Source: Paenibacillus sp. 1781tsa1 (GTDB lineage: Bacteria; Bacillota; Bacilli; Paenibacillales; Paenibacillaceae). From it: a stretch of 64,000 bases of DNA. The number at the start of each line of letters is the position of its first letter. Positions within the stretch are counted from its first letter, which is position 1. Where the stretch lies: the NCBI RefSeq assembly GCF_024159265.1, contig NZ_JAMYWY010000001.1, positions 5,580,001 to 5,644,000 on the forward strand, read 5' to 3'. A model generated the notes under the pieces. That model was not told the origin of the DNA, made no database searches, and saw only the letters and a list, made by a program, of their open reading frames with translations. The position numbers were made by a program, and so were the translations under genes. Below are positions 43,053-52,442 of this stretch, in pieces.

Positions 43053-44681
43053 CTATTTAAAATTCATTTGTTCAAAAGGTAGTTCATATTGAGTCTGCTT
43101 GAATGAGATTCCATCGAGATTCTCGGGAGCGACTACGGTGACACGTCCATTGGTAATTGGGATGAAAACTGCTTCATCATGGACGATCTTCATAATGTCG
43201 GCATACAGGGATTGGCGTGAAGCCTCATCCGTGGAAACCATGACCGCATCGATTTTCTTATACAATTCATCTGCTTGGGCAATTCCGCTTGTCGTATGCT
43301 TGTATGCCGAATCGGACGTAAATGCCGCAATGGTACTCTGAGGATCATAAGCCAGTCCCCAGGTTTGATTAAAGAGCAGATCATATTCCCCGGTTGCTCT
43401 CCGATTCGCGATCGAAGTGGACTCTTCGCCCATAATCTCAAGCTGCACACCCAATTCTTTCATCGAATACTGGATCAATTCAGCCTGTATTTTCTGTGAG
43501 GACGAGTTGCTGTCATAGTATAGTTTCATGGCTAAAGGCTGACCGTTCTTCGTTCTCACCCCTTCACCGTCTGTCAATGTCCAGCCAGCTTGGTCCAGAA
43601 GCTTTTTAGCCATTTCCGGATCATATTGCCGTTTCTTCAGGTCTACCTTGGCGTAATTAACATTGGTTGAAAATAGCGTGTCCGCTACGGTTTGTGTGCC
43701 ATTAAAAATATCTTTACTGATCGTTTCCCGATCAATGGCAAACCAAAGCGCTTCCCGAACTGCCGTTTCCTGAACCGGACTATTCTCTCGACTGCTGTTG
43801 GCAACAATCATACTCGTATTCATCGCTTCACTTCGGACCACTTGATAATCACCGGATTCAGCCAATTGGTCCATAGCCTCGACATCAATGCTGTCTGCTC
43901 CCCGGTCATCGGTGAACACAAAGTTGATTTCTCCCTTTTGTAATGCCAGGAATGTTGTTTCGCCTGCCGGAAGAACCTTGGATGTGATTTTCTGGATTGC
44001 AGGCGCACCATCCCAATAGTCTTCATTAGCTTCAAACGTGGCATTCTCTTCAACTTTATGAGCAGTAAGCTTGTAAGGTCCTGTGCCGTGGAAACCACTT
44101 ACTCCGTCTTTGGTGCCTCCATCCTTGAAATCCTTGGGGGATATGAAGACGTAAGGTCTTGTCATGGACAGTTCCACCAGAGCCGGATAATAAGCTTCTG
44201 ACAGTGTCAGCTCTATTGTGTACTCATCGATAACCTTCACATTCGTGATTTTGGTAGACAGCTTGATCCAAGCGTGTTTTTCGGCATTCGCCTGTACTGC
44301 ATCGATATTTTGTTTAACCGCCTCTGCGTTGAACGGCTCTCCATCATGGAATTTCACATCTTGTCGCAGATGAAAGGTATATATCTTGCCATCCTCCGAG
44401 ATATCCCATGATTCCGCCAGCAATGGCTTGATTCCGTCAGGTGTGTTTTCCACCAGAGACTCGTATAGCATCCCTTGTGCAGGCATGGAACCCGTGTATA
44501 GATGGGGGTTCATATCATTAATATCTTTGGCAGAAGCATAGATGAGTTCTGTTTGTACCTGGCTATTAACGGACTGGGTTTGTGCGCCCTCTTTCTCTTT
44601 CGGGCTCTGTCCGCATCCGGCGAGCAGCGCAATGGCAGACACCAGCAATAGTATGGATGTAAAAGTAAGACCCTTTTTCAC
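43053..44681 (-). CDS. cntA: Metallophore-binding lipoprotein CntA
   Basis: SBP family 5 (peptide/nickel) lipoprotein: signal VKKGLTFTSILLLVSAIALL with lipobox LAGC, then WDISEDGKIYTFHLRQDVKF, HDGEPFNAEAVKQNIDAV, FHGTGPYKLTAHKVEENATF. In S. aureus CntA binds staphylopine-metal complexes. GTG at 44681, after GGGAGG, is the start; the frame is open 11 codons upstream. Repeat A4 separates it from cntM, so biosynthesis and uptake genes may be unequally expressed. Confidence 0.88.
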   Translation of the reverse strand: MKKGLTFTSILLLVSAIALLAGCGQSPKEKEGAQTQSVNSQVQTELIYASAKDINDMNPHLYTGSMPAQGMLYESLVENTPDGIKPLLAESWDISEDGKIYTFHLRQDVKFHDGEPFNAEAVKQNIDAVQANAEKHAWIKLSTKITNVKVIDEYTIELTLSEAYYPALVELSMTRPYVFISPKDFKDGGTKDGVSGFHGTGPYKLTAHKVEENATFEANEDYWDGAPAIQKITSKVLPAGETTFLALQKGEINFVFTDDRGADSIDVEAMDQLAESGDYQVVRSEAMNTSMIVANSSRENSPVQETAVREALWFAIDRETISKDIFNGTQTVADTLFSTNVNYAKVDLKKRQYDPEMAKKLLDQAGWTLTDGEGVRTKNGQPLAMKLYYDSNSSSQKIQAELIQYSMKELGVQLEIMGEESTSIANRRATGEYDLLFNQTWGLAYDPQSTIAAFTSDSAYKHTTSGIAQADELYKKIDAVMVSTDEASRQSLYADIMKIVHDEAVFIPITNGRVTVVAPENLDGISFKQTQYELPFEQMNFK

Positions 44682-44717
44682 AACATTTCCTCCCGATGAG
44701 CAAATAAAATTCAAACA

Positions 44718-44865
44718 TTACACGAGACCACTACGTGGTCAGAACAACCTTCCGATCGCCGTTATCCCCAGATTTTTTGATCTCTTTTCCAAAGAGAAAA
44801 TCCGGGGATAAATGCGAACGCTCCGCTTCTTCAGGTTCTTTCTGCCCCCTCCGTTACTGTGTAAA
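44718..44865. repeat. MITE-like repeat family A, copy A4 (inside the cnt operon)
   Basis: A full core TTACAC...GTGTAAA with the arms CCTTCCGATCGCCGTTATCC and GCGAACGCTCCGCTTCTTCA; the centre AGATTTTTTGATC...AAAATCCGGGGATAA forms a strong hairpin. It lies 37 bp upstream of cntA. Confidence 0.78.
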
Positions 44866-44896
44866 ACAAAATTTAATTTGCATTATTTAAATGTAA

Positions 44897-46198
44897 CTAG
44901 ACCCTACTACTAACAAGCCCGGTGCAGATCATGCGAATGTCTTCATCAAAAGATTGGATAACAAAAGCATCGGATAAACGCTGATCTGTTTTCGTACGGG
45001 CGACTTCCTGAATCTTCGCCTCGTATGTGGCGATAAACTGATCCATGGTTGGACAGCTCACATCCAGGTGACTGGCAATGCCCTGAATGATTTTGATGCG
45101 GTAGTAATCTTCCTTGGGCATGCGGGGAATGTCCAGCTCTCCTTCGCGGTTCATGAAGGTTTTGCGGAATGGGACCGCTGAAAAGTCGAAATATTTGCCT
45201 TCCGAATCGGGTTCTGAGAATGGATCAATCAATAGTGAAGTGTACCGTATGTATAATAGATACTCTTGATGAATAACCTGCAGCTGATTAAAATTCACGA
45301 TATCCTGGCGCGATATACTCTCTAATCGAACCGGATAGTTGTCATCCGTCATGAATTGAAGCAAGTTGACTCCCTGAATACCAAGTCGGTCCGTAATATA
45401 CATAATCTCCTGCCACTGTGCCCGCATCTCCCCAATCAAAACTTGTGTGATCGGACCTTCGGGATACATCTTGTATACGTATTTCTGAGTATCTGGAGCT
45501 CCAAAGATGGCTTCTAATGAGAAGTCATTCATGAACAAGGGCGGATGTACATACAACGAGATATTTCTCGTTTCCGCCTCCAATGGAGATCGCATCACTT
45601 CCAGCGCAACACCCAAACGCTCATACACTTGGCATAGCTTACGGACCTGTTCAGACGGGTAACGAGTGGAACCGATATAGACCTTTTTCTTGACCCCTGT
45701 TGTGATTACATGATTGAACGGATGTCCATGCATCCAACGGGTATCTCCAAGGTAGGTCGAGAAACTGATCACTTCCGGCACTGCATTACGCTCTCTCATG
45801 TAATGGGTCACCAGTCGATTCGACCCAAACGTTGGAGATACCAAAATGATACATTTCAGTTGTTTGATGAATTCATTTTTCATTTGTTCCAACACGTTGA
45901 TATAAGCATCGGTGGTAACCGCCAAAATGAGTGTGTCCCATTCACCATCAATGGTGTCATATCCCTTGAACGTGTGATCAACGAAACATTTACCTGCGAG
46001 CGGTTGATGTTTCTCATTTTGAATGCTGACCTCAACACGCCCATTGCTCTGTTCAAGGGCTTCGAATACGGACGCTGAACGAACCGATGGTCTCCCCGCA
46101 ATACCAATGCAGCAGTTGAGATGATCTTTGAGTGTTACCGAAAGCTGAATGGATGCAGGTCCAGTTCCGAGTATCAGAATTCGCTGAAGATTGCTCAT
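44897..46198 (-). CDS. cntM: Opine dehydrogenase CntM (staphylopine/bacillopaline synthase type)
   Basis: 433 aa, NAD(P)-binding LGTGPAS at residues 10-16, internal motif FSTYLGDTRWMHG and the C-terminal segment FRKTFMNREGELDIPRMPKE characteristic of the staphylopine-dehydrogenase group. CntM joins the aminobutyryl-histidine intermediate to an alpha-keto acid and reduces the imine. Whether pyruvate (staphylopine) or alpha-ketoglutarate (bacillopaline) is used depends on active-site residues that I cannot map by eye. AGGAGG precedes the ATG. Confidence 0.92.
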   Translation of the reverse strand: MSNLQRILILGTGPASIQLSVTLKDHLNCCIGIAGRPSVRSASVFEALEQSNGRVEVSIQNEKHQPLAGKCFVDHTFKGYDTIDGEWDTLILAVTTDAYINVLEQMKNEFIKQLKCIILVSPTFGSNRLVTHYMRERNAVPEVISFSTYLGDTRWMHGHPFNHVITTGVKKKVYIGSTRYPSEQVRKLCQVYERLGVALEVMRSPLEAETRNISLYVHPPLFMNDFSLEAIFGAPDTQKYVYKMYPEGPITQVLIGEMRAQWQEIMYITDRLGIQGVNLLQFMTDDNYPVRLESISRQDIVNFNQLQVIHQEYLLYIRYTSLLIDPFSEPDSEGKYFDFSAVPFRKTFMNREGELDIPRMPKEDYYRIKIIQGIASHLDVSCPTMDQFIATYEAKIQEVARTKTDQRLSDAFVIQSFDEDIRMICTGLVSSRV

Positions 46199-46273
46199 AT
46201 TAACCTCCTATTTTCAGAGTTCAACCTGGAATCCAACTGGACGTACTTGGATACACTTGGATGCATTTGCATC

Positions 46274-47230
46274 CTATGCTTTCTGGTACAACGCAATATC
46301 GAACACATCATCCGGGCGCAGAATCTTGTCCACCAGCTTCCACTTGCTGCTGTCCGTCTCTTTCATGGGATAATTGAACAAGGACTTCAACTGATCACCG
46401 TATCTCATGGCTACAACCACCTGTGCATTCGTCAGGGCATGCAGTTGATCAAGCAGTTCATATTTAGGGGCCACGGTAGAGCTGAAAATGATATGTGTTG
46501 CTTCCTTGGTATACTCCAGATTTTCCAGCAATGTTGACTCCAAACGAATCTTCAAGCCTGCGCCCAGCGTCTCCACCACCTTCTGCCCGAGTGTAATGGA
46601 TTCTTCATCAATATCGATCCCGACGACCTCTGCACCTGTTCGCTTGGCGATGAGTAATGGTGTCATGGGGAAGGAACCGGAACCTACCAACAATACTTTG
46701 GATTTGGAGGTAACTTGGAAGCAGCCGAATTCTTTATCAATACACTCTTCGATGTTTTTGAAATAATCGGCAATCTGTACATCCCCGTTCTCTAGGGCGT
46801 GTCTGGAAGCTCCGAAGGAAGCAGATTTTGCCGAATTTTCGTTCCAAGCAAGGAAGTTTTCCGCAGGCGTGCCGGGGCACGTCAAGGGAAAGTGACGCAG
46901 CAGGGGGCGAAAAGGCGGTAAAAGATGCACTTCAGCGAGTTTCGAGACACGCCCTAACTTCAATGCACGATATTTCTCCATGATCGCCACACACTGTGCG
47001 GATTTATTTCTTAACTGCCATATAAGCGAATCCAGTTCTTCCAGCTCCGAATGCCCCAACTGTTCCCAGGCTGCCTTATTCTCCTGATCAGTCACAAAGC
47101 GGGAGTAGTCATTGATCACAGCCTCCAGCTCCGCACTATGCTGAATCGTATGATCATACTTGCTCGCGAGCTTATCGAATTTCTCTGCAAACTCACTCAA
47201 ACATGTCTGAAAATGGACCAATGTGATCAT
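46274..47230 (-). CDS. cntL: Nicotianamine synthase-like CntL
   Basis: 318 aa with a helical N-terminal part and a SAM-binding Rossmann domain (VLLVGSGSFPMTPLLIAKRT, GAEVVGIDIDEESITLGQKV) as in bacterial nicotianamine-synthase-like enzymes. CntL transfers one aminobutyrate unit from SAM to histidine. Flanked by cntK and cntM in the S. aureus order. GGGGG precedes the ATG. Normal length, no signs of decay. Confidence 0.9.
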   Translation of the reverse strand: MITLVHFQTCLSEFAEKFDKLASKYDHTIQHSAELEAVINDYSRFVTDQENKAAWEQLGHSELEELDSLIWQLRNKSAQCVAIMEKYRALKLGRVSKLAEVHLLPPFRPLLRHFPLTCPGTPAENFLAWNENSAKSASFGASRHALENGDVQIADYFKNIEECIDKEFGCFQVTSKSKVLLVGSGSFPMTPLLIAKRTGAEVVGIDIDEESITLGQKVVETLGAGLKIRLESTLLENLEYTKEATHIIFSSTVAPKYELLDQLHALTNAQVVVAMRYGDQLKSLFNYPMKETDSSKWKLVDKILRPDDVFDIALYQKA

Positions 47231-47273
47231 TTCTTTTCCCCCTATACGTTGTCTCGATCATGGTTCATGTACC

Positions 47274-48134
47274 TCATACGTTTACAACGCTCCATTCTGC
47301 TGGAGCATCTATGAATGCTTTGCCTTGTGCCACAATGCCAACCGATCCCTCAATCGTAATACTCTCAAGTTCCGTACCATTCCACTGGACCATCACTTTG
47401 ATGGCACCACCAGGCTGCTTGATGTACTGCGTAATCTGCCTCTGCTGGCTCCATGCGAGATAGGCTCCCACGGAGGCCGTACCCGAACCACACCCTCTCT
47501 CCCAGATCAGACTATCCAACTCCGGAACATAGATGAGTGGGGCCATTTCTTCCGAGTGGGATTGATATAACAAGATACCGATCAGCTTATCTCCCAGGGT
47601 TACTCCCAGTAATCTCGCAAGGGTCTGTGCCCTCTTCTTCATCGTATCGTCGAAGTTATTCACTTCAATCACGATATGGATGAACTCGGCGTAACGGATG
47701 ATCACCATATCCAGCTCGATGCCTTCGTAACGGATGGTTCGTTGTTCAATCTGCTTCGGAATCGGCATGGTTACCTGGCAGTCATATTCATTCTGCTGTT
47801 TCTTCACATGGCACATGATCAATTGATCGATTCCGGAAACTTCCAGCACGATGTCCATAGATTCCTCTTGTGCCAGTCCTGCTTCAAATGCGTGGTGTGC
47901 CGCAAGTGCCATACAAGCATTGCCACAGAATTCTCCTCCAGCCATTTCCAGACGGGCCACAGCCTCCGGTCTCCTCGTTGGTTCAATGAATCCCACTTGC
48001 TCAGCGTAAACGTTATCATACGACATTAAGCGGGTAGCAATATGACTGTATTGCTCGGCTGCATGATCCGTTCTAACCAGAATCGTCATGTTTTGAGTGG
48101 GACTGAACTTGATAAAATCGATCTCCTGTTTCAT
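47274..48134 (-). CDS. cntK: DapF-like histidine racemase CntK
   Basis: 286 aa with the diaminopimelate-epimerase fold. The two catalytic cysteines are in GGEFCGNACM (Cys70) and ERGCGSGTASVGAYLAW. CntK of S. aureus makes D-histidine for staphylopine; this is the first gene of a perfectly ordered cnt operon, so histidine racemase is much more likely than DapF. Presence of CntK predicts a D-histidine product. AGGAG lies 10 nt before the ATG. Confidence 0.9.
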   Translation of the reverse strand: MKQEIDFIKFSPTQNMTILVRTDHAAEQYSHIATRLMSYDNVYAEQVGFIEPTRRPEAVARLEMAGGEFCGNACMALAAHHAFEAGLAQEESMDIVLEVSGIDQLIMCHVKKQQNEYDCQVTMPIPKQIEQRTIRYEGIELDMVIIRYAEFIHIVIEVNNFDDTMKKRAQTLARLLGVTLGDKLIGILLYQSHSEEMAPLIYVPELDSLIWERGCGSGTASVGAYLAWSQQRQITQYIKQPGGAIKVMVQWNGTELESITIEGSVGIVAQGKAFIDAPAEWSVVNV

Positions 48135-48165
48135 CGCAGTAGTTACTCCTGTTCATCATTTTTAA

Positions 48166-48229
48166 TTAATAGTAATTATTACGATTAAAGGTCGAGAAAA
48201 ATATAGCACATCCTTTTGGGGAGCGTCAA
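48166..48229 (-). promoter_or_regulatory. cnt operon promoter with Zur box
   Basis: On the minus strand TTGACG (48224-48229) and TATATT (48200-48205) are 18 bp apart; the Zur box (48167-48187) is just downstream, so a bound repressor would block the start. The 23 bp at 48166-48188 are identical to 36804-36826. Confidence 0.85.
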
Positions 48230-48289
48230 CAAATATTTCCATTTTAAAAAGACTGCACCTCATTCGTTCCTTCATTTCAACTCCTGCAA

Positions 48290-48324
48290 AAAAAACCAAA
48301 CAGAGCTGACGCTTCTGCGCCAGC
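48290..48324 (-). terminator. Terminator of the organosulfur operon
   Basis: On the minus strand GCTGGCGC-AGAA-GCGTCAGC is followed by TCTGTTTGG and a T8 run, downstream of the deacylase stop at 48473. The rest of 48325-48472 holds nothing recognisable. Confidence 0.65.
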
Positions 48325-48472
48325 CCTGCATAAATACACCGTCTGATAAGATTCAACGAATCGGTGCTCTCGCTCTTGTTATAAAAGAAATACAAAAACA
48401 GTTGCCGCAGACGGAACCGTTTCGATCTGGATAGGATCCAGAGATTCATTGTACCTATCACTCTTGATATGC

Positions 48473-49684
48473 TTACAGATTACGCAATGCTTGCTCAGCC
48501 AGTGCAGCCAGAAGATGTGCTCCCAGCGGCAATGCCCGTTCATCCACATCAAAGCCAGGGTGATGCCACTCATGCGGGCCAGAGGTACCCAGGAAGAGGA
48601 AGAGGCCCGGAACTTCTTTTTGATAAAAAGAGAAGTCCTCTCCTGCCGGAGAAGGCAGTGGTCTAACGCTATTTAATCCAATCTCACTTGCAACTTGTTC
48701 CGCCGCAGATGCGAGAGATTCATCGTTGACCACGGCAGGTGGTCCCTGAATCCAGCGAACCGTAGCCCGTGTGCCATAAGCTGCCGCCACACCGGCGACC
48801 ACCTGATTGAAACGCTCGCGAATCCGTGCACGCACTTTCTCATCAAAGGTACGTACTGTGCCATCGAGTATCGCTTCATCCGGAATGACGTTCCAGGCTG
48901 TGCCGCTGTGGAGCTTAGTAACGCTGATGACGGCGCTCTCCTGTGCGCCTACATTACGACTCACAATCGCCTGAAGAGCCGTAACGATATGTGCGGCAAC
49001 CACAATCGGATCAATGCCTGCTTCCGGCACGGCTGCATGGGTGCCTACACCTTCCACTTTGACAACAAAACCGTCTGCTGCTGCCATCAATGCGCCTTCC
49101 CGAATACCCACCGTACCCACCTGAAGATCAGGCTTGTTATGCAACCCGAATACAGCCCGAACATCGGATAATGCGCCGCTCTGGATCACTTGCCGTGCAC
49201 CTGTAGCTTTTTCCTCCGACGGCTGGAATATCAACCGTACTTTTCCCGGCAAACTGGACTCACGCTGTTTCAGTAATCGTGCAGCACCAATCAGAATAGC
49301 GGTATGTGCATCATGTCCACAGGCATGCATTTTCCCAGCCACCTGGGAGGCAAATTCCAGCTTTGTCTCTTCCTGAATGGGCAGTGCATCAATATCTGCT
49401 CTTAGGGCAACCACTGGGCCATCCCCTTGACCTACTTCAGCGACGAGCCCTGTCCGAAGCACATATTCGTCTGCAATACGGACGCCTTCTTCTTCCAGCC
49501 AACTGCGAATGGCAGCCGTCGTCTCCCTTTCCTCGCCAGACAATTCCGGATTGCGATGCAGGTGTCGCCGAATGGTGATTAAACGTTCCGCGAATGCTTC
49601 CTCCCGTTCACCGTGAAGCTCATGCTCGGGGCCCTGTACTTGCTCTTCAGTCTGCTGCTTGGGCTGTTCCAGATCACTTTTCAT
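48473..49684 (-). CDS. M20-family amidohydrolase (N-acyl-amino-acid deacylase)
   Basis: M20D metal hydrolase: ALRADIDALPIQEET, MHACGHDAHTAILIGAARLL (metal site Cys/His), IFQPSEEKATGARQVIQSGA (catalytic Glu pair), PSPAGEDFSFYQKEVPG. Related to SndA (YtnL)/YxeP deacylases, which remove acetyl groups from N-acetyl-S-substituted cysteines in B. subtilis. An unusual Gln/Glu-rich N-terminal stretch of about 30 residues precedes the domain. GGGAGG fixes the ATG at 49684. Last gene of the sulfur cluster. Confidence 0.87.
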   Translation of the reverse strand: MKSDLEQPKQQTEEQVQGPEHELHGEREEAFAERLITIRRHLHRNPELSGEERETTAAIRSWLEEEGVRIADEYVLRTGLVAEVGQGDGPVVALRADIDALPIQEETKLEFASQVAGKMHACGHDAHTAILIGAARLLKQRESSLPGKVRLIFQPSEEKATGARQVIQSGALSDVRAVFGLHNKPDLQVGTVGIREGALMAAADGFVVKVEGVGTHAAVPEAGIDPIVVAAHIVTALQAIVSRNVGAQESAVISVTKLHSGTAWNVIPDEAILDGTVRTFDEKVRARIRERFNQVVAGVAAAYGTRATVRWIQGPPAVVNDESLASAAEQVASEIGLNSVRPLPSPAGEDFSFYQKEVPGLFLFLGTSGPHEWHHPGFDVDERALPLGAHLLAALAEQALRNL

Positions 49685-49722
49685 CACATGGCCTCCCATT
49701 CGTATATATTCACGATCTACTT

Positions 49723-50784
49723 CTATCCGATTGCAGCTTCTTCTTCCTTGGATTCCAGTGCAAATTCGCTTAGTCCCTGCTCTGCCAGAATTTCTCGCAA
49801 CAATTCAAATGAACGAATTCGCTTGGCAAAGTCCCGTGTAGCTGTAGTCACAATGAACTCTTCCACCGCAAAATCCTGCTGGAACTTCAGCAGCGCCTGA
49901 CCTACAGTCTCCTTCGTACCCCGGGTCACACTTGGCTCCAGAATCTCGATCCGATAGCTTTCGTTCGATTGACGTCCGAATTCTTCCGCCTGTTCCACAG
50001 AACCAACCGTCAGAACCTTTCCACTCTCCAGATGGATCTTCACCAGCATATGCTCGCTCGCAAGTCCTTCCGCTTCTTCCTCACTTTCGGCCACAATTAA
50101 CGATATGGCTAATGCAGCGTAAGGCTCCCGTCCCTGGGAACGATTGAATTGTTCACGATATACACGGATCGCTTGAAGCGCTACCTCTATATTACTGTTA
50201 ATGAACAGTGAAAAGACATACGGGAGTCCCAGCTCCGCAGCCATGCCTGCACTATCGACACTGGCTCCGAGCACATACAGTTCCGCTGGGATGGCGGACA
50301 CAGGTGAAGCGCTGAGACCTGCAAGTGGATGCGATTTATCTTCAAGCGGCTCGTTGTGGATGTATCGTTTCACCTGAACAATTTTCTCTTGAAGAGATGC
50401 GGCTTCCTGAATACCTTCCTGCAACGCCTGTGTCGAACGTGGTAACCCGCCTGGTGCACGACCGATTCCCAGGTCAACTCTTCCTGGTCCGAGCGCTGAG
50501 AGGATATTGAAATTCTCGGCGACTTTGTATGGACTGTAATGCTGGAGCATCACTCCGCCAGATCCCAACCGAATCCGCTTCGTATGCGCAAGCAAGTGGG
50601 AGATGAGTACCTCCGGGGAGGAACCTGCAACATGCCCCGAATCATGGTGCTCCGATACCCAGAACCGATGGAATCCAAGCTGCTCTGCCCGTTGTGCCAG
50701 CTCAATTGTATGCCGAAAAGCATCCACCGCCGTTTCCCCTTCATAGATGGGAGTCTGATCCAAAATGCCAACTCGAATACTCAT
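49723..50784 (-). CDS. LLM-class flavin-dependent monooxygenase (MsnO8/YtmO-like)
   Basis: Luciferase-like TIM barrel: MSIRVGILDQTPIYEGETAV, HRFWVSEHHDSGHVAGSSPE, VGSGGVMLQHYSPYKVAEN-type stretch, VDLGIGRAPGGLPRS. It reads like B. subtilis YtmO (CmoO), a monooxygenase in the ytmI sulfur operon. Needs FMNH2, which the neighbouring SsuE-like reductase can supply. Half-repeat A5 lies 42 bp upstream. Confidence 0.9.
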   Translation of the reverse strand: MSIRVGILDQTPIYEGETAVDAFRHTIELAQRAEQLGFHRFWVSEHHDSGHVAGSSPEVLISHLLAHTKRIRLGSGGVMLQHYSPYKVAENFNILSALGPGRVDLGIGRAPGGLPRSTQALQEGIQEAASLQEKIVQVKRYIHNEPLEDKSHPLAGLSASPVSAIPAELYVLGASVDSAGMAAELGLPYVFSLFINSNIEVALQAIRVYREQFNRSQGREPYAALAISLIVAESEEEAEGLASEHMLVKIHLESGKVLTVGSVEQAEEFGRQSNESYRIEILEPSVTRGTKETVGQALLKFQQDFAVEEFIVTTATRDFAKRIRSFELLREILAEQGLSEFALESKEEEAAIG

Positions 50785-50825
50785 ATCCTTCTCCTCCTTG
50801 ATTGTGCTGAACTGTACTCCCTTAA

Positions 50826-50903
50826 TCCAAGGGAAGAATCCGTTGATAAATGCGCACGCTTCGCTTCTTCAGATTGGTTCTGCACTCTCCGTTTTAGTGT
50901 AAA
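50826..50903. repeat. MITE-like repeat family A, right half only (A5)
   Basis: The right arm (GATAAATGCGCACGCTTCGC, TTCTTCAGATTGG, CTCTCCGTTTTAGTGTAAA) matches A1, A2 and A4. The left half is missing. It lies between the LysR gene and the monooxygenase. Confidence 0.65.
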
Positions 50904-50926
50904 AGTCAGATTCAACATTAGACGCT

Positions 50927-51799
50927 CTATAATTGTCGCAGCAGTTCCCCGAAGGGCTCTGCCAATGGCGAATATTCTTCCTTTAACGTGACAACGCTGA
51001 TCTGCAGCGATACACCTGCGACCTCATGTACCTGAATGGGGAACAGCTCCTGATTCTGCACTTCCTTCTTCACCGTGAGTCCCGGGAGAAAAGCAATGCC
51101 TGCCCCTTGCATAACCAGTTTCTTCGCTGTCTCCGAATTATCGACATGGTATGTAATATTCGGCGGATGTTCCAGCGAGTCGAAAGCCCGGTGAATGCGA
51201 AGCCAGTCCAATGAACCACATTCAAAAAAGACCAGTTGCTCCTGCCGGATCGCTTCCATGCTGACATGCCCGCTCTCAATGAATGGATGTCCTTTGTACA
51301 CATAGAGCTGGATCGGATCTTCATAAAAAGCAACCGTACGGATCGCAGGATGCATCACCTTGCGTACAAAAGCAAGATCGATCTCCTGACCAAGCAGTTT
51401 GGCAATCAGCTGATCCGTCGTTGCAGTCGTCAGTTTGATATTAATTTCGGGGTAAGCTTCCTTGATCTTGGGTAGAAAATCAGGAATGACGTAATTCGAT
51501 ACCGATACTGTACTGCCAAGCCTCAGAGCGTCCGGTGTTGTCCGGCGTTGCTGAATCTTCTGCTTGCCCTTCTGAATCACTTGCAGCACTTGCTGCGCAT
51601 ATGGCAGGAATTTACGGCCTTCCTCTGTCAGGACAATTTGTTTGCCAAGCCGATCAAACAACTTGCAGCCCAGCTCCCTTTCCAGTGACTGAATGCGAGC
51701 TGTGACCGAAGGTTGGGACAAGAAGAGTACTTCGGCAGCCTTATTGAAGCTTCCATAATGATTGATATATACAAATGCTTCAATATTCTCAATATTCAT
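50927..51799 (-). CDS. LysR-family regulator, YtlI-like
   Basis: N-terminal winged helix (EAFVYINHYGSFNKAAEVLF, LSQPSVTARIQSLERELGCK) and a LysR substrate-binding domain (RLGSTVSVSNYVIPDFLPKI). Similar to YtlI, the activator of the B. subtilis ytmI sulfur operon. It is embedded in the operon in the same direction, so it may activate its own cluster. GGAGG before the ATG at 51799 fixes the start, 6 codons after the open frame begins. Confidence 0.88.
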   Translation of the reverse strand: MNIENIEAFVYINHYGSFNKAAEVLFLSQPSVTARIQSLERELGCKLFDRLGKQIVLTEEGRKFLPYAQQVLQVIQKGKQKIQQRRTTPDALRLGSTVSVSNYVIPDFLPKIKEAYPEINIKLTTATTDQLIAKLLGQEIDLAFVRKVMHPAIRTVAFYEDPIQLYVYKGHPFIESGHVSMEAIRQEQLVFFECGSLDWLRIHRAFDSLEHPPNITYHVDNSETAKKLVMQGAGIAFLPGLTVKKEVQNQELFPIQVHEVAGVSLQISVVTLKEEYSPLAEPFGELLRQL

Positions 51800-51868
51800 G
51801 AGCGCCTCCGTATCCACGTCCGCAGACGTTTGATCTTATATTGATTTATCCAATACACTTACTTGGTT

Positions 51869-52417
51869 TTATGATATCGTAATCCCATCCTTTTCCAGTG
51901 TCAATATCAATTCATCCAGCGAGCGATCCAGACGTGTAGTAACATCTGCCGAGAGTACAAACTTCCCATCATCCAATCGTTCAATTCCCTGATCCACAGC
52001 ATACACACCACCCAGGATATGTCTTCCACCAAGGGCTGCCAGAACAGGCTTCAATGCATAATCAATCGCGAGTAGATGAGCAATAGAGCCACCGATAACG
52101 AGCGGAAGTGTCAACTTCCCCCGTAGCCCTTCTTGCGGAATCAGATCCAGGAACAGCTTGAGTACGCCCGAGTACGAGGCCTTATATACCGGCGTAGCCA
52201 CAATAACTGCATCCGCCGCTTCCACGACAGCAAGTGCATCACGAATGAATGAGCTGTCGAACCGGGCTTGCACCAGATCCTCAGCGGGTAGATCCACAAC
52301 ATGAATGACTTCAACGGTGATGCCTGCCTCCGTTAATTTTTGGCTGCTGTAATCCGTCAGACCTGTCAAACGCGAACGCTTGGAAGGTGATCCTGCAATA
52401 ATGACGACATGTGACAT
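51869..52417 (-). CDS. ssuE: NADPH-dependent FMN reductase, SsuE-like
   Basis: Flavodoxin-fold reductase: IAGSPSKRSRLTGLTDYSSQ, ARFDSSFIRDALAVVEAADA, VIVATPVYKASYSGVLKLFL, IGGSIAHLLAIDYALKPVLA, all matching SsuE. It supplies FMNH2 to the two flavin monooxygenases in the cluster. AAGGAGG precedes the ATG; 182 aa is the usual length. Confidence 0.93.
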   Translation of the reverse strand: MSHVVIIAGSPSKRSRLTGLTDYSSQKLTEAGITVEVIHVVDLPAEDLVQARFDSSFIRDALAVVEAADAVIVATPVYKASYSGVLKLFLDLIPQEGLRGKLTLPLVIGGSIAHLLAIDYALKPVLAALGGRHILGGVYAVDQGIERLDDGKFVLSADVTTRLDRSLDELILTLEKDGITIS

Positions 52418-52442
52418 GAATATCTCCTCCTTGGAATAGCGG

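Noticed and set aside
47274..48134. CntK considered as diaminopimelate epimerase DapF
   Set aside because: Gene order with cntL and cntM and the Zur box make histidine racemase far more likely, although the fold and cysteines are shared.
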